Positions 43,371 to 56,861 of a DNA stretch of 64,000 bases are shown one piece after another (position 1 is the stretch's first letter; each line of letters starts with the position of its first letter). The DNA comes from Ambrosia x helenae (Eukaryota; Streptophyta; Magnoliopsida; Asterales; Asteraceae). The stretch is taken from assembly GCA_030844895.1 (NCBI GenBank), contig JAUTDX010000063.1:310001-374000 (forward strand), in the 5' to 3' direction. The position numbers and the translations under genes are program-made. The notes below the pieces were generated by a model that saw nothing but the letters and a program-made list of their open reading frames with translations, searched no databases and was not told the DNA's origin.

Positions 43371-46317
43371 TGGTGAGAAACCATCCAGTGGTCTTAAACT
43401 CATGTCTTGCACCCAAGCACAGAAATATCTACGCAAGAAATACGTAGCTTTCTTGGCCCATATTGTGGAAAAGAAAAGTAAAGACAAGAGTATTCAAGAT
43501 GTTCCTGTTGTTCGTGAGTTTCCCGAAGTTTTTCCTGATGATTTACCGGGACTTCCACCAGTGCGTCCTGTCGAATTTCGTATTGATCTTGTACCTGGTG
43601 CTACGCCCGTTGCTAAATCTCCATACCGCCTTGCACCTTCCGAGATGCAAGAACTTGCGAGTCAACTTCAAGAGTTGGCAGACAAGGGTTTCATTCGTCC
43701 CAGTTCATCACCTTGGGGAGCTCCAGTTTTGTTTGTAAAGAAGAAGGATGGATCTTTCCGTATGTGTATTGATTACCGGGAGTTGAATAAGCTCACTATT
43801 AAAAACCGGTACCCTTTACCTCGCATTGATGACCTCTTTGATCAACTTCAAGGTTCGACTTGTTTCTCAAAGATCGATCTTCGTTCGGGATATCATCAGC
43901 TACGAGTCCATGAAGACGACATTCCAAAAACAGCTTTCCGTACACGTTATGGGCATTACGAGTTTATGGTTATGCCTTTCGGGCTAACGAATGCACCCGC
44001 TGTCTTCATGGATCTCATGAATCGCGTGTGCAAACCCTTCTTGGATAAGTTCGTAATTGTTTTCATCGATGACATTCTCATCTACTCTAAGACCAAATCA
44101 GCCCACGAGCAACACCTTAGACAAATTTTGGGTCTTTTGAAGAATGAACAACTGTATGCCAAATTCTCCAAGTGTGAATTCTGGCTTAAAGAGGTTCAAT
44201 TTTTGGGACACATTATCAGTGATAAGGGTATACACGTGGATCCAGCTAAGATTGAGGCTGTTAAGAATTGGATTACACCCAAGTCTCCCACGGAAGTTCG
44301 CTCTTTTCTTGGCTTAGCGGGTTATTATCGTCGATTTATTCTCAACTTTTCCAAGATTGCTTTACCTCTCACTTCCTTGACCCATAAGGATAAACCATAT
44401 GTATGGGGACCCAGTCAGGAAGAAGCATTCCAGACTTTGAAGCAGAAACTGTGTGATGCTCCAATCCTCACCCTACCGGACGGCAGTGAGGATTTCGTGG
44501 TTTACTGTGATGCCTCTAATCAAGGCCTTGGTTGTGTTCTCATGCAACGAGGCAAGGTTATAGCGTATGCATCACGACAACTGAAAAACCATGAGAAAAA
44601 TTACACTACCCATGATCTTGAGCTCGGAGCGGTCGTCTTCGCACTTAAGATTTGGCGTCACTATTTATATGGTACAAAATGTGTGATCTTCACTGACCAC
44701 AAGAGTCTTCAACACATTTTCAACCAGAAAGATCTGAACATACGACAACGACGATGGGTCGAGTTGTTAAATGACTACGACTGCGAGATTCGCTACCATC
44801 CTGGCAAAGCGAATGTTGTAGCCGATGCCCTTAGTCGTAAAGGTCATGCCCAGCTTTATTGTGCTCAGGTCCAGTCTGATATCAAACTCCGCATCATTGA
44901 AGCCCAACATATCTCTGTTACTGAGGGCAACATGTACGAAGAAATGTCGTGTGGAGCCGAAAATCAGTTGGAAACCAAAAATGGCTTACTTTATTTCATG
45001 AACCGTCTTTGGATCCCTGATCGTGACAACCTGCGTACCTTCCTCATGGACGAGTCCCATAAGTCTCGTTATTCCATTCACCCTGGTGCAGATAAGATGT
45101 ATCAGGATCTGCGTACTTTGTATTGGTGGCCCGGTATGAAAAAGGACATAGCCCTTTATGTGGCTAAATGCCTTACTTGTTCTAAAGTCAAAGCTGAGCA
45201 CCAACGTCCATCTGGTTTACTTGTGCAACCAGAAATACCAGTATGGAAGTGGGAGAGCATTGCTATGGACTTCATCACGAAGCTTCCACGCACCACCCGC
45301 GGGCATGACAGTATCTGGGTTATTGTCGATCGTTTGACCAAATCTGCTCACTTCCTACCCATTCGTGAGACCTACACAGCTGAGAAACTGGCTAAGATCT
45401 ACATCAGTGAGATTGTCAGCCGTCATGGTATTCCTCTAGACATTATTTCCGACCGTGATAGCTGGTTTACTTCTCGCTTTTGGCAGACATTTCAGTCCGC
45501 ACTTGGTACACAACTAAATCTTAGCACGGCTTATCACCCACAGACGGATGGCCAAACTGAACGAACCATCCAAACATTGGAGGATATGCTTCGAGCGTGC
45601 ATCATCGACTTTGGTGGTAATTGGGACACGCACCTACCCTTGGTTGAGTTCTCGTATAATAACAGCTACCATTCCAGTATTAACATGGCACCATTTGAGG
45701 CACTCTACGGTCGCAAATGTCGTTCCCCTGTGTGTTGGAGCGAGGTTGGTGAAACACAAATCACCGGTCCCGAGCTGATACAAGAAACGACAGACAAAAT
45801 TCACCGCATTCGTGAGAACTTACAAGTTGCTCGAAGCAGACAAAAGAGCTATGCCGATCAAAGGCGCAAACCTCTAGAATTCCAAATCGGAGACATGGTA
45901 CTTCTCAAGGTTTCACCTTGGAAGGGTGTATTTCGGTTTGGAAAGAAAGGAAAACTTGCACCACGATTCGTAGGCCCTTTTAAAATCCTTGAACGAGTTG
46001 GGAAGGTGGCTTACAAGCTCGATTTACCACCAGAACTCAATAATGTTCATCCAACGTTTCATGTTTCTAATCTCAAGAAGTGTTTGGCTGAAGATAACCT
46101 CCATGTTCCTCTAGAGGATATCCAGATTGACGAATCGATGCGCTTCATAGAGAAACCTGTGGAGATTATGGATCGAGATGTCAAGACACTTAAGCGAAGC
46201 CGAATCCCTATTGTAAAAGTTCGTTGGGAATCCAAACGAGGCCCAGAGTTTACTTGGGAGCGTGAGGACCAAATGATGTCTAAGTATCCTCACCTCTTTC
46301 CAGAGACTACCACTTGA
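43371..46317 (+). CDS. Gypsy RT, RNase H, integrase and chromodomain-like tail
   Basis: Open from the second frame break to 46317. Counting from 43402: RT with FIDD at 221-224, RNase H starting VVYCDAS at about 367, integrase HHCC (H553, H561, C593, C596), core D623, D684, E720, and a tail with VRWESKRGPEFTWERE that resembles a chromodomain-like module. One change stands out: DRDSWF at 683-689, where relatives nearly always have Arg (CGG to TGG would explain the Trp). The polyprotein is normally one frame with gag, so this copy would need its two upstream breaks bypassed. Confidence 0.92.
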
Positions 46318-46340
46318 AGGAATTTCGGGACGAAATTTCT

Positions 46341-46355
46341 AAAAGTAGGGGATGC
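46341..46355 (+). other. Polypurine tract before 3' LTR
   Basis: Aaaagtaggggatgc abuts the 3' LTR start at 46356, the expected plus-strand primer position. Confidence 0.85.
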
Positions 46356-48897
46356 TGTGACATCCGTCACTTTTCATTGTATTCTTTTAATTATCTGTAC
46401 GTTTTATCGCAATTAATAAACGTGGCATTTTTATTATTTTTGAACGTTAAACTCGGGTTCGTTTAATCATGTAATAATAATAATAATAATAATAATTATC
46501 ATGTTAAAGGCCCACCTGATGAAGCCCAACAGCCCAACAGGCCGGCCCAAAACACCCTTATTACGTTTAAAAAAAAATATGGTCCTGGCCGGGGTTCGAA
46601 CCCGCGCCAAGACCGGGTTACACCAAACACAAACACACTTGACCAACTGAGCTGAGCCTTCAATCTGTTATAACCCGGACGCGTTTTAAATAAATACACA
46701 CCTTTAAAACCTCACAGTTGACAAGGAAAGTCAACTGTGGGTTGCCTTGTTAATCAATCCGTCCAACTAACGAATAATTGATTCATATTTGGTAAATTAG
46801 TGTGATTATCGGCCTAATGCAACTCGTATACACGTCCATTACACGTCAATCGTTGACCAATTTTGAATTCGAACGCGTATACATTTAAATCAGAGTCAAC
46901 TTACCAATTAACCTAACCTATTGATCCCCACTATAAATTGAGCCTTGGAACAGCTTCACAACTCGCTCACTCATCTTCTTAAACCTCCAATTGTTCTACT
47001 TATCTCTGTTGATCTCCTTATTGCACGACGATTGACTTTGGTCTTTGACCAGCCAATTATCCACGATTACACACTGTGAGTCACATCTTTGTTATGGGTT
47101 TTGTTCATCGGCTATCCAGCAACAAAAGCCCTATATTTAATCGGGCTCATGTTTCCTGGATTGCCTGATTGAAATTTCTAGGGCTCGTAATCTCATTTTG
47201 GGGATGAACTTGAATACGCGTATAATATAAATTTATTTTTAACCCAGAAAGATCACAACCACCGGCCTAGGCCAAGTGGTTGTGACCATGTGCCAACCCA
47301 GAGGTCACCCGGGTTCGAGTCCCGGCTCTGACCGGTTTGCTCCTTTTTCTTTTCTTTTCTTTTTAAAATCAAACAATTAAATATATATAAATATTAAATC
47401 CTTTAAATCTTTTAAATTCTTTTTAAAATACCAAAACTATTTTATAAATTCTAAAAAAAATTACATATGTTTAATCTGTTATAAAAGTTTCATTTATAAT
47501 TTTTATTTTTCAGAAATTCATTTATTTAATATTTATAATAATTAAATCATTTTTAATCTATTAGATTTATAAAAATCCATTTATACATCAAAACAATTTT
47601 ATTAATTTCTCCAAAATTTATCCTGACTTTATTTAAAGTTAAACTTTACTGAAATAATTTTTAATTCAGTAAAATCATTTATTTTATATTTTTAATCAAT
47701 TTTTGTTGGATTTAATCATAAATAAATCATAACAAATCCAATTTTCATCATTTTTGCACCAAAATTTTATACAAATTATTTTTAATCATTTAGAACAGAA
47801 ATATGATTTTTAAAATAAGAATTCTTTAATTTTAGTATTTTTAAATATTAAAGTTAATTAATGACTATTTATAAATAAATAGATTTAAAAATCTATTTTA
47901 AATGAAATAATTTTATAAAAATTATTTCTATACTTCAAACACTTTATTGTGTATATCCTAAATTCAAATTTCATTAAAAGACTTTTATTCATTTATTTAT
48001 TAAATTTCTCATAATTAATAAACAATTTGTTTATTTACACAAATAAACGTAATCCCCAATTCGAAGCCCTAGATATACATACATCCTAGAGTTATTTCAC
48101 TCACACATTATCAATTACTTTAGGTTAATCTTTTGGGAGAAATCTCAAGTTCATATTTCGTTGTCCAGTCCAATTTCAAGTTACTACGTGAACAGTGAGT
48201 ATTCCTACCCCTTTTTGCTTTTATACATTTTTTGGGGTGTTACATGTACACTATTTCAAATACAAGTTTACATTTTTACAATACAATTCTAGTACTATGT
48301 GCATTGCTTACAACGTGCTTTATGCTTAGACAATACATGTGGATTACATTTGTACTTAGTGAAATCATTAACATGGTACAAGCCGACCTTAACATTGGAT
48401 AGCGCTATTTGGATTGACAACCCGCCTAGGTTGATTCTCCCCCTTTTTCATCGGAGAATCCGTGGCCATTGTTAAGTTATTATCCACTTGTTGGATAAGT
48501 ACACTACAGTTCATACAGTACATTATACAGTCACAGGGTTGATTTCGCTCATTTGTTTGATACATGGTTTACATATTTGCACTGTAGCTTGCACTTGAAT
48601 TGTATAACTTTTAATCTACTATATATATCAAAACTAGGAATGCTCACCAACATTTCTTATGTTGACCAAACCTATTTTTGTACATGTTTCAGGTGCAGTT
48701 TGATCAAGATACTTTTAGCGCTTTATTATGCAGTTATTTCATTATTTATGTTTCATTTAAGACCTTGTATTTCCATTTTCCTTGTAAGACAATTTTTGGG
48801 TTTCATTTAATAATATTTACATTTAAGTACCATGTGCTTTTGAACAATCGTCACTACGTGACACCTCGATGATTCCGCCATCGGTTGGGGTGTTACA
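46356..48897 (+). repeat. 3' LTR of the young gypsy element
   Basis: Same length and content as the 5' LTR. Differences noted: a to c near 46998, T4/T5 near 47420, A9/A8 near 47455, and c to t near 48686. It carries the second copies of both tRNA-related modules (46569-46659 minus, about 47261-47350 plus). Confidence 0.95.
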
Positions 48898-49293
48898 TTT
48901 GCTCTTAAGCAAAATTATATATTTTGGAATTGATTAAAGGATACGCATATCCTAACATGATACCATTTAGTATTTAAAATCGATGCATCGTCTAAATGGT
49001 TATCAAGTTTGCAACCTGAAGTTTGCTTGATTTATGGCTTAGCTAATAAGATAGCAAGCATATTATTCTAGATTGGCATATTTAATCAATTCCCAAGATA
49101 ATAATGATCATTGGAATAAGTGTTGAACTTCATATAGCTTATGTTCATAGAAATATTGCTTTCATTGAGATGATCACTAAAACGTTTACTATTGATTGCA
49201 ACATCAATGATCATGAGAGCAAAAGTTCATGTGTATATTTGATTTTACATGCAGTAACATTTATTCACATCAAGCCAATACGTGGTAATAGTT

Positions 49294-50651
49294 TGTCACA
49301 CCACGCCAATGGCGGAAACACGTGGCGCGACGGTTCAAGCGTATAAAGTCAAGGTTAACGCAAATCATAAGTAATTAAGAAGATGGGTCATTTATTTAGG
49401 CGTCAAAATCATGTTCAAGCATTACACATAAAGTAAATTGTTTTTAACATCACTAGTGAGGTTTCTCAAATATATCCCATAGACTTTGGGAAATAAAAGT
49501 GAAAACCCCGCAAAATATCCAACGCCGCATAGGAGATTTCCGTGACCCAGCCCGCCATGCTCATCTTCAGCTAGTTACCTGAAAGATATGTTTAAATCTC
49601 GTCAATATAAATATATTGGTGAGTTCACAGGTTTTTAGTTTCCAAAACTTAAACACTTGGGAAATACCATGTTATGACAATATATAGGAGTTGCAAATTC
49701 CTATAAATCTACTTGAGACTATAATCAAACCAAGACGTATAATAATAATGCCCCGCTCCAAGTCGTTTCTCGGTATCCTACGACTTAAGTTCAGAATATA
49801 TGCACCCCAGGCATACACTAATGCATAATCGACGCTATCGAATAGGGGTGGGCCTTGTCAGGCACCAATAGTACTATTCAAATATTCCACCGGTTTCATT
49901 TCCCTGAATAAATGATTATAGAAGTGAGGTCTCAACCCCGAGTGGCGGTCACACCTCAAGTAATTATTCCGTCAAACATTTTCCCTAACATATCTTTCCC
50001 CCGAAAACGTAAAATAGTTTAAAATGGGGCCGTGAGACTCACCTGAATCAACGTCCGGCTCAAAAGGTAGATAGCAAACGGTGGGTCTCGCACCTACAAA
50101 CGTCCTAGACGTATGAGTCACTATTCCTATAGTTTATGTGCCTTGGCAAGTTGTACACCCAACTCCCGACCACGAGTTATTCCAATTCCCGTTTAATTTA
50201 GCGCATATCCTAGGTCTCGTTGGCATTAGATTACCCCTTCCCTTACAAGCTATATATTATTCTCATTAACATTTCCTTAACTTGTATATTATTATCCTCG
50301 ACTCGACTTCTCTTAACGTATAATTATTTTCCCATTCAAATAATTATACTTAAGATCGCATCGTTCGATATAATATATTTTTAACACCCGACCCGACTCA
50401 CTTTGCCGCACATTTATTTTCCCATTTAAATAAATATGCTAAGGTTTTGTCGTTCGGTAGTATATTCTCAACACCCGATTCGACTCACCATGCCGTATAT
50501 TTATTTTCCCATTCAAATAAATATACTAGGATCTCGTCGGCACGGTATACACATATATATACATATATATTTTGTCTACTCGTCTCGGTTTTCCTTCCCA
50601 CATATCTACTTTCCCATTAAGTAGATATACTAGAATTTTGCCGAGGCGAGC

Positions 50652-50695
<44 letters not shown>

Positions 50696-53228
50696 GTGTA
50701 ATTTTTCTTGTTAAGTCTATACGTTTGTTTAACGTCTTACTTGTTTACGTTATGTTTTTCTCCCACGAATAGTTTTCTTCAACACTTAGGAAAGTGTTGA
50801 TTAGTTTTCACCCATGATGTATATATATATTTTATTTCTTAGAAATATATATATTTTCTCATCTTGCCGCAACGGCATTTTTCTTACGTTTTGTCCGTTT
50901 ATTGTTCGTTAACGCGTCCTAGTTCGATATCTTAGCTTGAATAGTTAATTTTTCCAAGTTTTTCCCAACATGTGTTTTATAGAAATATTATTCATATTTC
51001 TTCCTCCTAACACATGTTACTTGGAAGGTTTAAAAATACTTTCCTATTTTTAATCCAAACTTGCCAACTTATATACAAAAATGTTCCAACACTTTTATAT
51101 TCCCATTTATATAAAAGTGTTCATTTTTATATAAGTTTCCTCAAGTTTTTAATTTGTCTCCATCTTTATAAAAAAAAAACTTGTTTTTATAATAATTCTT
51201 ATGTTAGAAGGAGTCCATATTTTTATAAAATTCCATTTTATAAAAATACACTTTTTATACAAAATACCCAAGTATGTTACTAGTATTTACCAAATCAACC
51301 TTGGAAAATTATTACTTATACTTTTGACACCAAACTTTCCATTATTGCATTTTTGGACTAGTAGTTTCTAAAATGTTCATTTTAGTCCTCTAACTTCCAA
51401 AGTTACAACCTTAGTCCCTTAACTTTCAAAAGTTGCATTTTTCTACTCTAACTTCCAAAGTTAGTATTTTTTCACTCAAATTAGTGGACTTTGAAGATTC
51501 ATCTTTTTATTGTTAAGTTATTTTTGCATCAAATCACTTTTAATAGTCTTATATTTCATACATAAGGCTACTAGTATGTGTGTTTAATGTATTTGTCCAT
51601 CATATCCAAATTTCATTCTTCTAAGTGTATAAACTTTAATTTTGTAACTTCTTCATTTATGACATTCTAATATATTCCATCATATATTATATCTTAGATG
51701 ATCATTTTAAGATGATTAAAACTACTTTTTAACACATTCAAGTTTCTTCCTCAAATCTTATGTAGATCATCATCTTACATAGTGTATGTGTAGATTTTAT
51801 ATCTTTTAAGAACACTACTTTATTATCATCAAATCCATGATCCATTTACATGTCTTTAATCATCCATTTTACACATGTAAAATCTATTAAAGTTATGTTT
51901 TTCAAAACCACATTTTAACCCTTCATGTACAACTTGCTTCTAAGAACACATACATGAATATTAATAATCAAAACAAGGTTAAGAAGCTTACTACTAGCAC
52001 AAGGCTAGGAAGACAAAAACCTTGGATTTGAGAGGGGTTTAGTGTGTTCTTCCTTAGTGGTTAAGCTCCAAGCTTGAAACACACAATGGGGGTTTTGATG
52101 GATGGATGTTTGGAAGTGATTTGTGTTGTTTAAACTTGAAAGAAGAGTGTATGTGTGGGTGCTATAACTCACGGCCACAAAAGAAAAGAAGGAGAAGATT
52201 TTGCTTTGTTAACTCATGTATCTAACACATGTTATATAATGTTATCACATGTAATCTTCCATGGATTATGTAAGATTTGTTTGAAGATTGTATGGTGTAC
52301 TTAGGATCTTTGGGAAGATTGTATGTGTGTGTGTATTGCCGTGAGATAGAGAGGGGTTGGGAGAGAGTTTGCTTGCAAATCTTAGCTAACAATTTGAGAT
52401 TTATTATGATCTTTCACTAGATATTCAAGCATGTGTGTGTACTAGTGCATCATTAGCTTGCATTTGTCTTGGATTATTAGGCCATAGGGCCGAAATTTTC
52501 TTACAAGAAAAGGCAACTTGTGCATGCTTTTGTACTTGCCAAATCTTACATCCATTCTTGTCCATGCATGCTTAATATCCATAGGGTTGTAGGTTATTAT
52601 TAAAACAAACATGCAAGGAGATTACAAGGCCATTAGGCCGGCCCCTTGGTGGGTTTAGGTGGGGTCCACAACTTCAAATATTTACCCAATGTTTGTTAAG
52701 TTAAATCCCTCGTCGTTCGGGTGTCGTTCGGGTATTTTTCGGGTTTTAATTGCGCGTTTTTCGGACATTAAAAATACCTTTAATAACCCTTAAATATAGT
52801 CTAATTTAAGCGTTGATTGGTTATTTAGGCTTTTGCCGGGTGAAATTATAAGTTATACGCGTATTGGGTGCGGTACGCGCACTTTATTCGTTACCGGGAG
52901 GTTTGTATGAAAAGTTTCCACTTATGGTTTTGGAGTTCCAAAACTCATTATATTTTGTGAAAATACCCTTTATTTTATATCCTGGGCGTCCGGGATCCTT
53001 TTCGTTTATTTAATTATTACCGGGTAATCACCAACGTCCATACCAGATAGTTTATTCGCACATGATCCCATCATGTTTTACCATTAAACGTATGCATTCC
53101 TATGCATTATTTGGAAATTGCTATCTCCTAAAGCCTTGATAATTAAATCACATATAATTGTATTCAATTACGTTAATCATATATTAATTAATTAGTACGG
53201 AATTACCTTATTTTTGCCGGTTGTTACA
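49294..53228 (-). mobile_element. Solo LTR, 3.9 kb, nested in the copia element
   Basis: Starts tgtcacacca and ends gttgttaca, with a perfect target duplication tagtt (49289-49293, 53229-53233). The beginning (caccNcgccaatggcggaaaca) is related to the solo LTR at 54218 in the same orientation. There is no internal region, so it arose by LTR-LTR recombination. It includes an AT microsatellite (50652-50692) and several repeated acacccgaNtcgactca segments (50380-50500). No gene inside. Confidence 0.9.
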
Positions 53229-53233
53229 TAGTT

Positions 53234-54212
53234 TCTCCCCATTATAGTTGGTTTTTGGCCAGGAACCAAATATTGTCCATCGATTTTTGTTGTGCGACAT
53301 ATATTGAAATTGATCCACCACGACGCACGGAGATGGGACCTTAAAAGGTGATTGGGAATATATGATGATTTATAGAGCTTTCAACAAGAGATTTATTTAC
53401 ATCTCAGTTTATTGATATCCATCTCAATGGATTAACATTCCTAACATCAGGGGGAGCTAAAAGGCAGTTGGAAATAGAAATGAGTTAGAATGAATTATCA
53501 CTGATCCTCGTACTAAACAATGTGAACCAGAAGTTCAAAGGATAATTCATTCACAGTGATTAGCAAATTAATTACCAGACGCATTTCATTAACTGACCTA
53601 AATATGATGAATAGCTAATCAAGTCACATATACCAACTGCTAATGCTCCATTTAAGATGCGTGTCCAGGAAGGACAATCGTATATTGGCAATAAGCCTAC
53701 TGCACGCCTAAAGCGTGGTAGACTAGTCGATTCCAAATAATAAAAATCCTCGAGAAATTGGAACAAGTAAGAAAGATGGTCAAGTCGAGGTTATAGTAAA
53801 AAGGTCTACTGAGGAGACATTAGACATGATGGTTCCAGAAGAACCTCAGGTACCTGAAAATAAAGAGCTCTCGTTATATAGTATCATGTCTACGAAACGT
53901 ATGTAATCGAAATAAAATCGACTTCGTTATATATTTTATGTAATGTAGCGCTTGAAATGAGGATTAAGATATAAGATCTGCCTATGAATGATACAAAGAA
54001 ATGATTGGCCAAAATGGAAAGACGCAAATACGGCAGAGTTGAATTCTCTATTGAAAAGGGGAAAGTTTTGGACCAGTAGTCCATACAACAAAAGTTGTAA
54101 AACATATAGATATGAAAAGGTCTTTTGTGCGAATCAGCATTTGAAAAGAAAATGATATAAGGTAAAATTGGTGGCACAAGAATTTCGCAAAGACCCATAT
54201 TGATTATGAGGA
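53234..54212 (+). pseudogene. Copia pol relic between nested insertions
   Basis: Fragments in changing frames resemble copia integrase-to-RT sequence (LVFGQEPNIVHRF, SHIPTANAPF, TARLKRGRLVDSK, DWPKWKDA), interrupted by many stops. The reading joins 48903-49288 upstream and 56862 onward (SPVVDTM) once the insertions are removed. There is a gggggagc purine tract near 53450. Confidence 0.75.
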
Positions 54213-55643
54213 GACGCTGTAACACCCCAACCGATGGCGGAAACATCGGGGTGCACGTATTGATGATTGTTCAGTAGCTCATGGTAAATAATAAATTTCA
54301 TTAATTAATTTACATAAATTACATACAATCGTTCTACAAGAAAACTATGCACATATCTTCAAGCAAATCTTCAAGCAAGTAAAACCTGAAACATGTTAAG
54401 TTTGAAAATATTTTGGGTCAACAAAAGTTGGTGAGAATTACATAGGTTTTTGATAAATAGTTGATAACAATAATTTGTACAACACTCAGGGTTGTGTGAT
54501 GATAGAGTATGATACCGACATGTAGCAATGCGTCTATGTACAACCAAACCTTGTGTCGACTGATGACTAACTCGCAAGTTAGTTAAATGTTATTACTGTT
54601 ATCGATCATCCCTGAGTCTATGCGGGGGATGGGTTTGTCAGACCTATAGCGCTATAATCTAAACAGGCGGCTTGATCATTGTTAATGATTGTACTGTGTC
54701 TTTTTGTTACAGTCAAATGATAGAATGATGTTGTAATTGAATCACAAGTAAGTATGAGTATATGATAGTATAAAATGTTTAAAACATGTTTCACCCCCGA
54801 AAATAGTGAAAATAGAGTAAAGGGGGCTATGTAAACTCACCTTAGCAAAACGTTATCTCTTGAAAAATAGTGTGTTGCCCAATGTATCAAGTATCACCCT
54901 ATAATGAAGTAATATATATGTCTAAGTCTACCAAGTCTATAAATGTATAAGTTTCTAGGGCTTCGAATTTGGGGATATCCAATTGTTGAAAAAAAATGTT
55001 AATTAAATAAAGGGAAATTTGATAATTAAATAAAGAAAGCCTTTTTATAAAATTTGAATTTAGAATGTTCACAATAATGTGTTCGAAGTATAAAAATAAT
55101 TTTTATAAAATTATTTCTTTTAAAATATATTTTTAAATCTATTTATTACAAATTGCCAAAATTTAACTTTAATTTTCAAAAATACAAAAATTAAAGAATT
55201 ATTATATTAAAAATCATATTTCTGTTCTAAATATTTAAAAATAAATTGTATAAAATTTTGGTACAAAAATAATAAAAATTGGATTTATTATGATTTAATT
55301 ATGATTAAAACTAACAAAAAATGATTAAAAATATAAAGTAAATGATTTTTCAGAATTAAAAATCATTTCAGTAAAGTTTATCATGGTACAAACTCAGGTT
55401 AATTTTTGTGGAAATTTATAAAGTCGTTTTGATATTTTTATAGAATTTTAAAAGTTTTAGGGAAATAAACTTGTAATATTTATTATATATAATAAATAAA
55501 TGATTTTTTTGAAAACTAAAAATTGTATGATAACTTTTAACATAAGAACAACATAAAATAAATTTTATAGAATTTATAACCTTCTTTTGACATTTTTAAA
55601 ACTATTTTAAAATTTGTAACAAAAATATAAAAGGAAAGGTTTT

Positions 55644-55738
55644 AAAAAAAATTGTTTTGAGGTTCATGGGATTCGAACCCGGGTCAAACCCGGTCTAGGT
55701 GTTAAATCACAAGCCAGCACCAACTGGGCTGACCCTGA
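55644..55738 (-). ncRNA. tRNA-related module in solo LTR
   Basis: On the minus strand: ggtcagcccagttggtg (box A), gggttcgaatccc (55680 to 55668, box B), then T8 (55651 to 55644). It corresponds in position to the plus-sense module of the young LTR, but its sequence between the boxes differs. Confidence 0.5.
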
Positions 55739-55808
55739 GAACATGTTTATGTTGGATCCAATTAATTATAAGCACTCATTGGAATAAACACAAAAATGGG
55801 AAAATAAT

Positions 55809-55890
55809 AAAAATGGTGTGCCTGGGCTCGAACCCAGGACCACTGCCGGTCCATGACTTAACACCAATGGTATCACCAACTAGTCTGTAA
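55809..55890 (-). ncRNA. Second tRNA-related module in solo LTR
   Basis: On the minus strand: cagactagttggtg, then gggttcgagccc (55835 to 55824), then T5. It is adjacent to the previous module in the same orientation. The young LTR has only one module here. Confidence 0.5.
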
Positions 55891-56495
55891 ACGAGTTGGT
55901 GATATTTTTTGGTTGGTTTTATATAATAACAGTTCTGTTTCCTATCATCTTCCCCAATCTAAGATCCCAAGAACCCTAGTTTTCAATCGCATCATATACA
56001 TTGTTAGAGTTTAATTAATCATGGGGTTATGGGTTATATGGGGCCGACTAACACACGCAAACAAAGAGAATAATCATACCAGTCGTGCAATGCTTTCAAT
56101 CGAGGGTCAACGAAAAAGTCAACAACCTTCAATTTTGATTATTTTGAGTGAATGGAAGGGTGAATTGAGGATGAGGGTGTGGTGTTCGGCCCTTTTAGCT
56201 TGTCAAGGAGGGTTCTATTTATACTATAACACACGGTCTCATAGATTAGGAAATTTTGACCCGTGCATTTAATGTATACGCGTATATGGTTAATTCGTGT
56301 ATCAATTAACTGCTAATAGACGTGCATCATAGTTATAACAGGCGGGTCATCATGCAATCATGCCTTTTTGAGATTAAAACGCGTCTAATATGACTGATTA
56401 TGGTAAATTGATTCGTGACAGTTGACTATCACAAGTCAACTGTCGATAATTAAGATGGTTTTTAATTAATTTGGGCCTGCTTATTGTAACAAAGA

Positions 56496-56586
56496 CTGGT
56501 GTGGCACAGATGGTTGGTTGAGTTTGTTGCTGGCTTGTTTGCTCAGGTTCGAAACCTGGCAGGAACAAGTTTTTTTTTTTTTTTTT
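56496..56586 (+). ncRNA. Opposite-sense tRNA-related module in solo LTR
   Basis: Gtggcacagatggttggttg (box A-like), aggttcgaaacct (56545-56557), then a T run of about 17 (56570-56586). It sits about 270-360 bp from the LTR 5' end, matching the antisense module of the young LTR (213-303 bp from its 5' end). Confidence 0.5.
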
Positions 56587-56861
56587 AGTTTAACGTGTAA
56601 GGGGGGGTTGGGCCTGGTTGTGGGCTTCTGTATGGGGTTTGGGCTCAGGTTTGGGCTCAGAATTATAAAGGTTTGGGCTGGGATGGCTTGGGTAAACAAT
56701 CACAACTCAAATTATCTAGTATATGTTAAAATTATTATTATTATTATTATAAATCTTTGTTTATATAAATATATATATATATATATATAAAAAAAAAACT
56801 AGTCGTTTAAATCCAAATTATTGGTAACGTATAATTATTAAATGCGTAATGTTACAGACGC

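Larger units (their letters stand above)
38542..48897 (+). mobile_element. Full-length Ty3/gypsy (chromovirus-type) element, very young
   Basis: Two 2542-bp LTRs (38542-41083, 46356-48897) are flanked by the perfect target duplication tttgc (38537-38541, 48898-48902). By eye the LTRs differ by two substitutions and two 1-nt homopolymer indels. A primer binding site for initiator tRNA-Met, gag with two zinc knuckles, protease, RT, RNase H, integrase and a chromodomain-like tail are all present. Gene order and integrase tail point to the Del/Tekay side of chromoviruses (moderate confidence). Confidence 0.95.
54218..56856 (-). mobile_element. Solo LTR, 2.6 kb, nested in the copia element
   Basis: Starts tgtaacaccccaaccgatgg and ends aatgttaca, with a perfect target duplication gacgc (54213-54217, 56857-56861). 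Read on the minus strand it is a diverged relative of the 38542 element LTR: same terminal gccatcggttggggtgtta block, same AT-rich core, same order of tRNA-related modules and of the atagcgctat palindrome (54646-54655). Confidence 0.95.

Noticed and set aside
48553..48872. 85- and 64-residue frames, duplicated at 40739-41058
   Set aside because: They lie in LTR sequence in both copies. They are duplicated because the LTRs are, not because they are genes.
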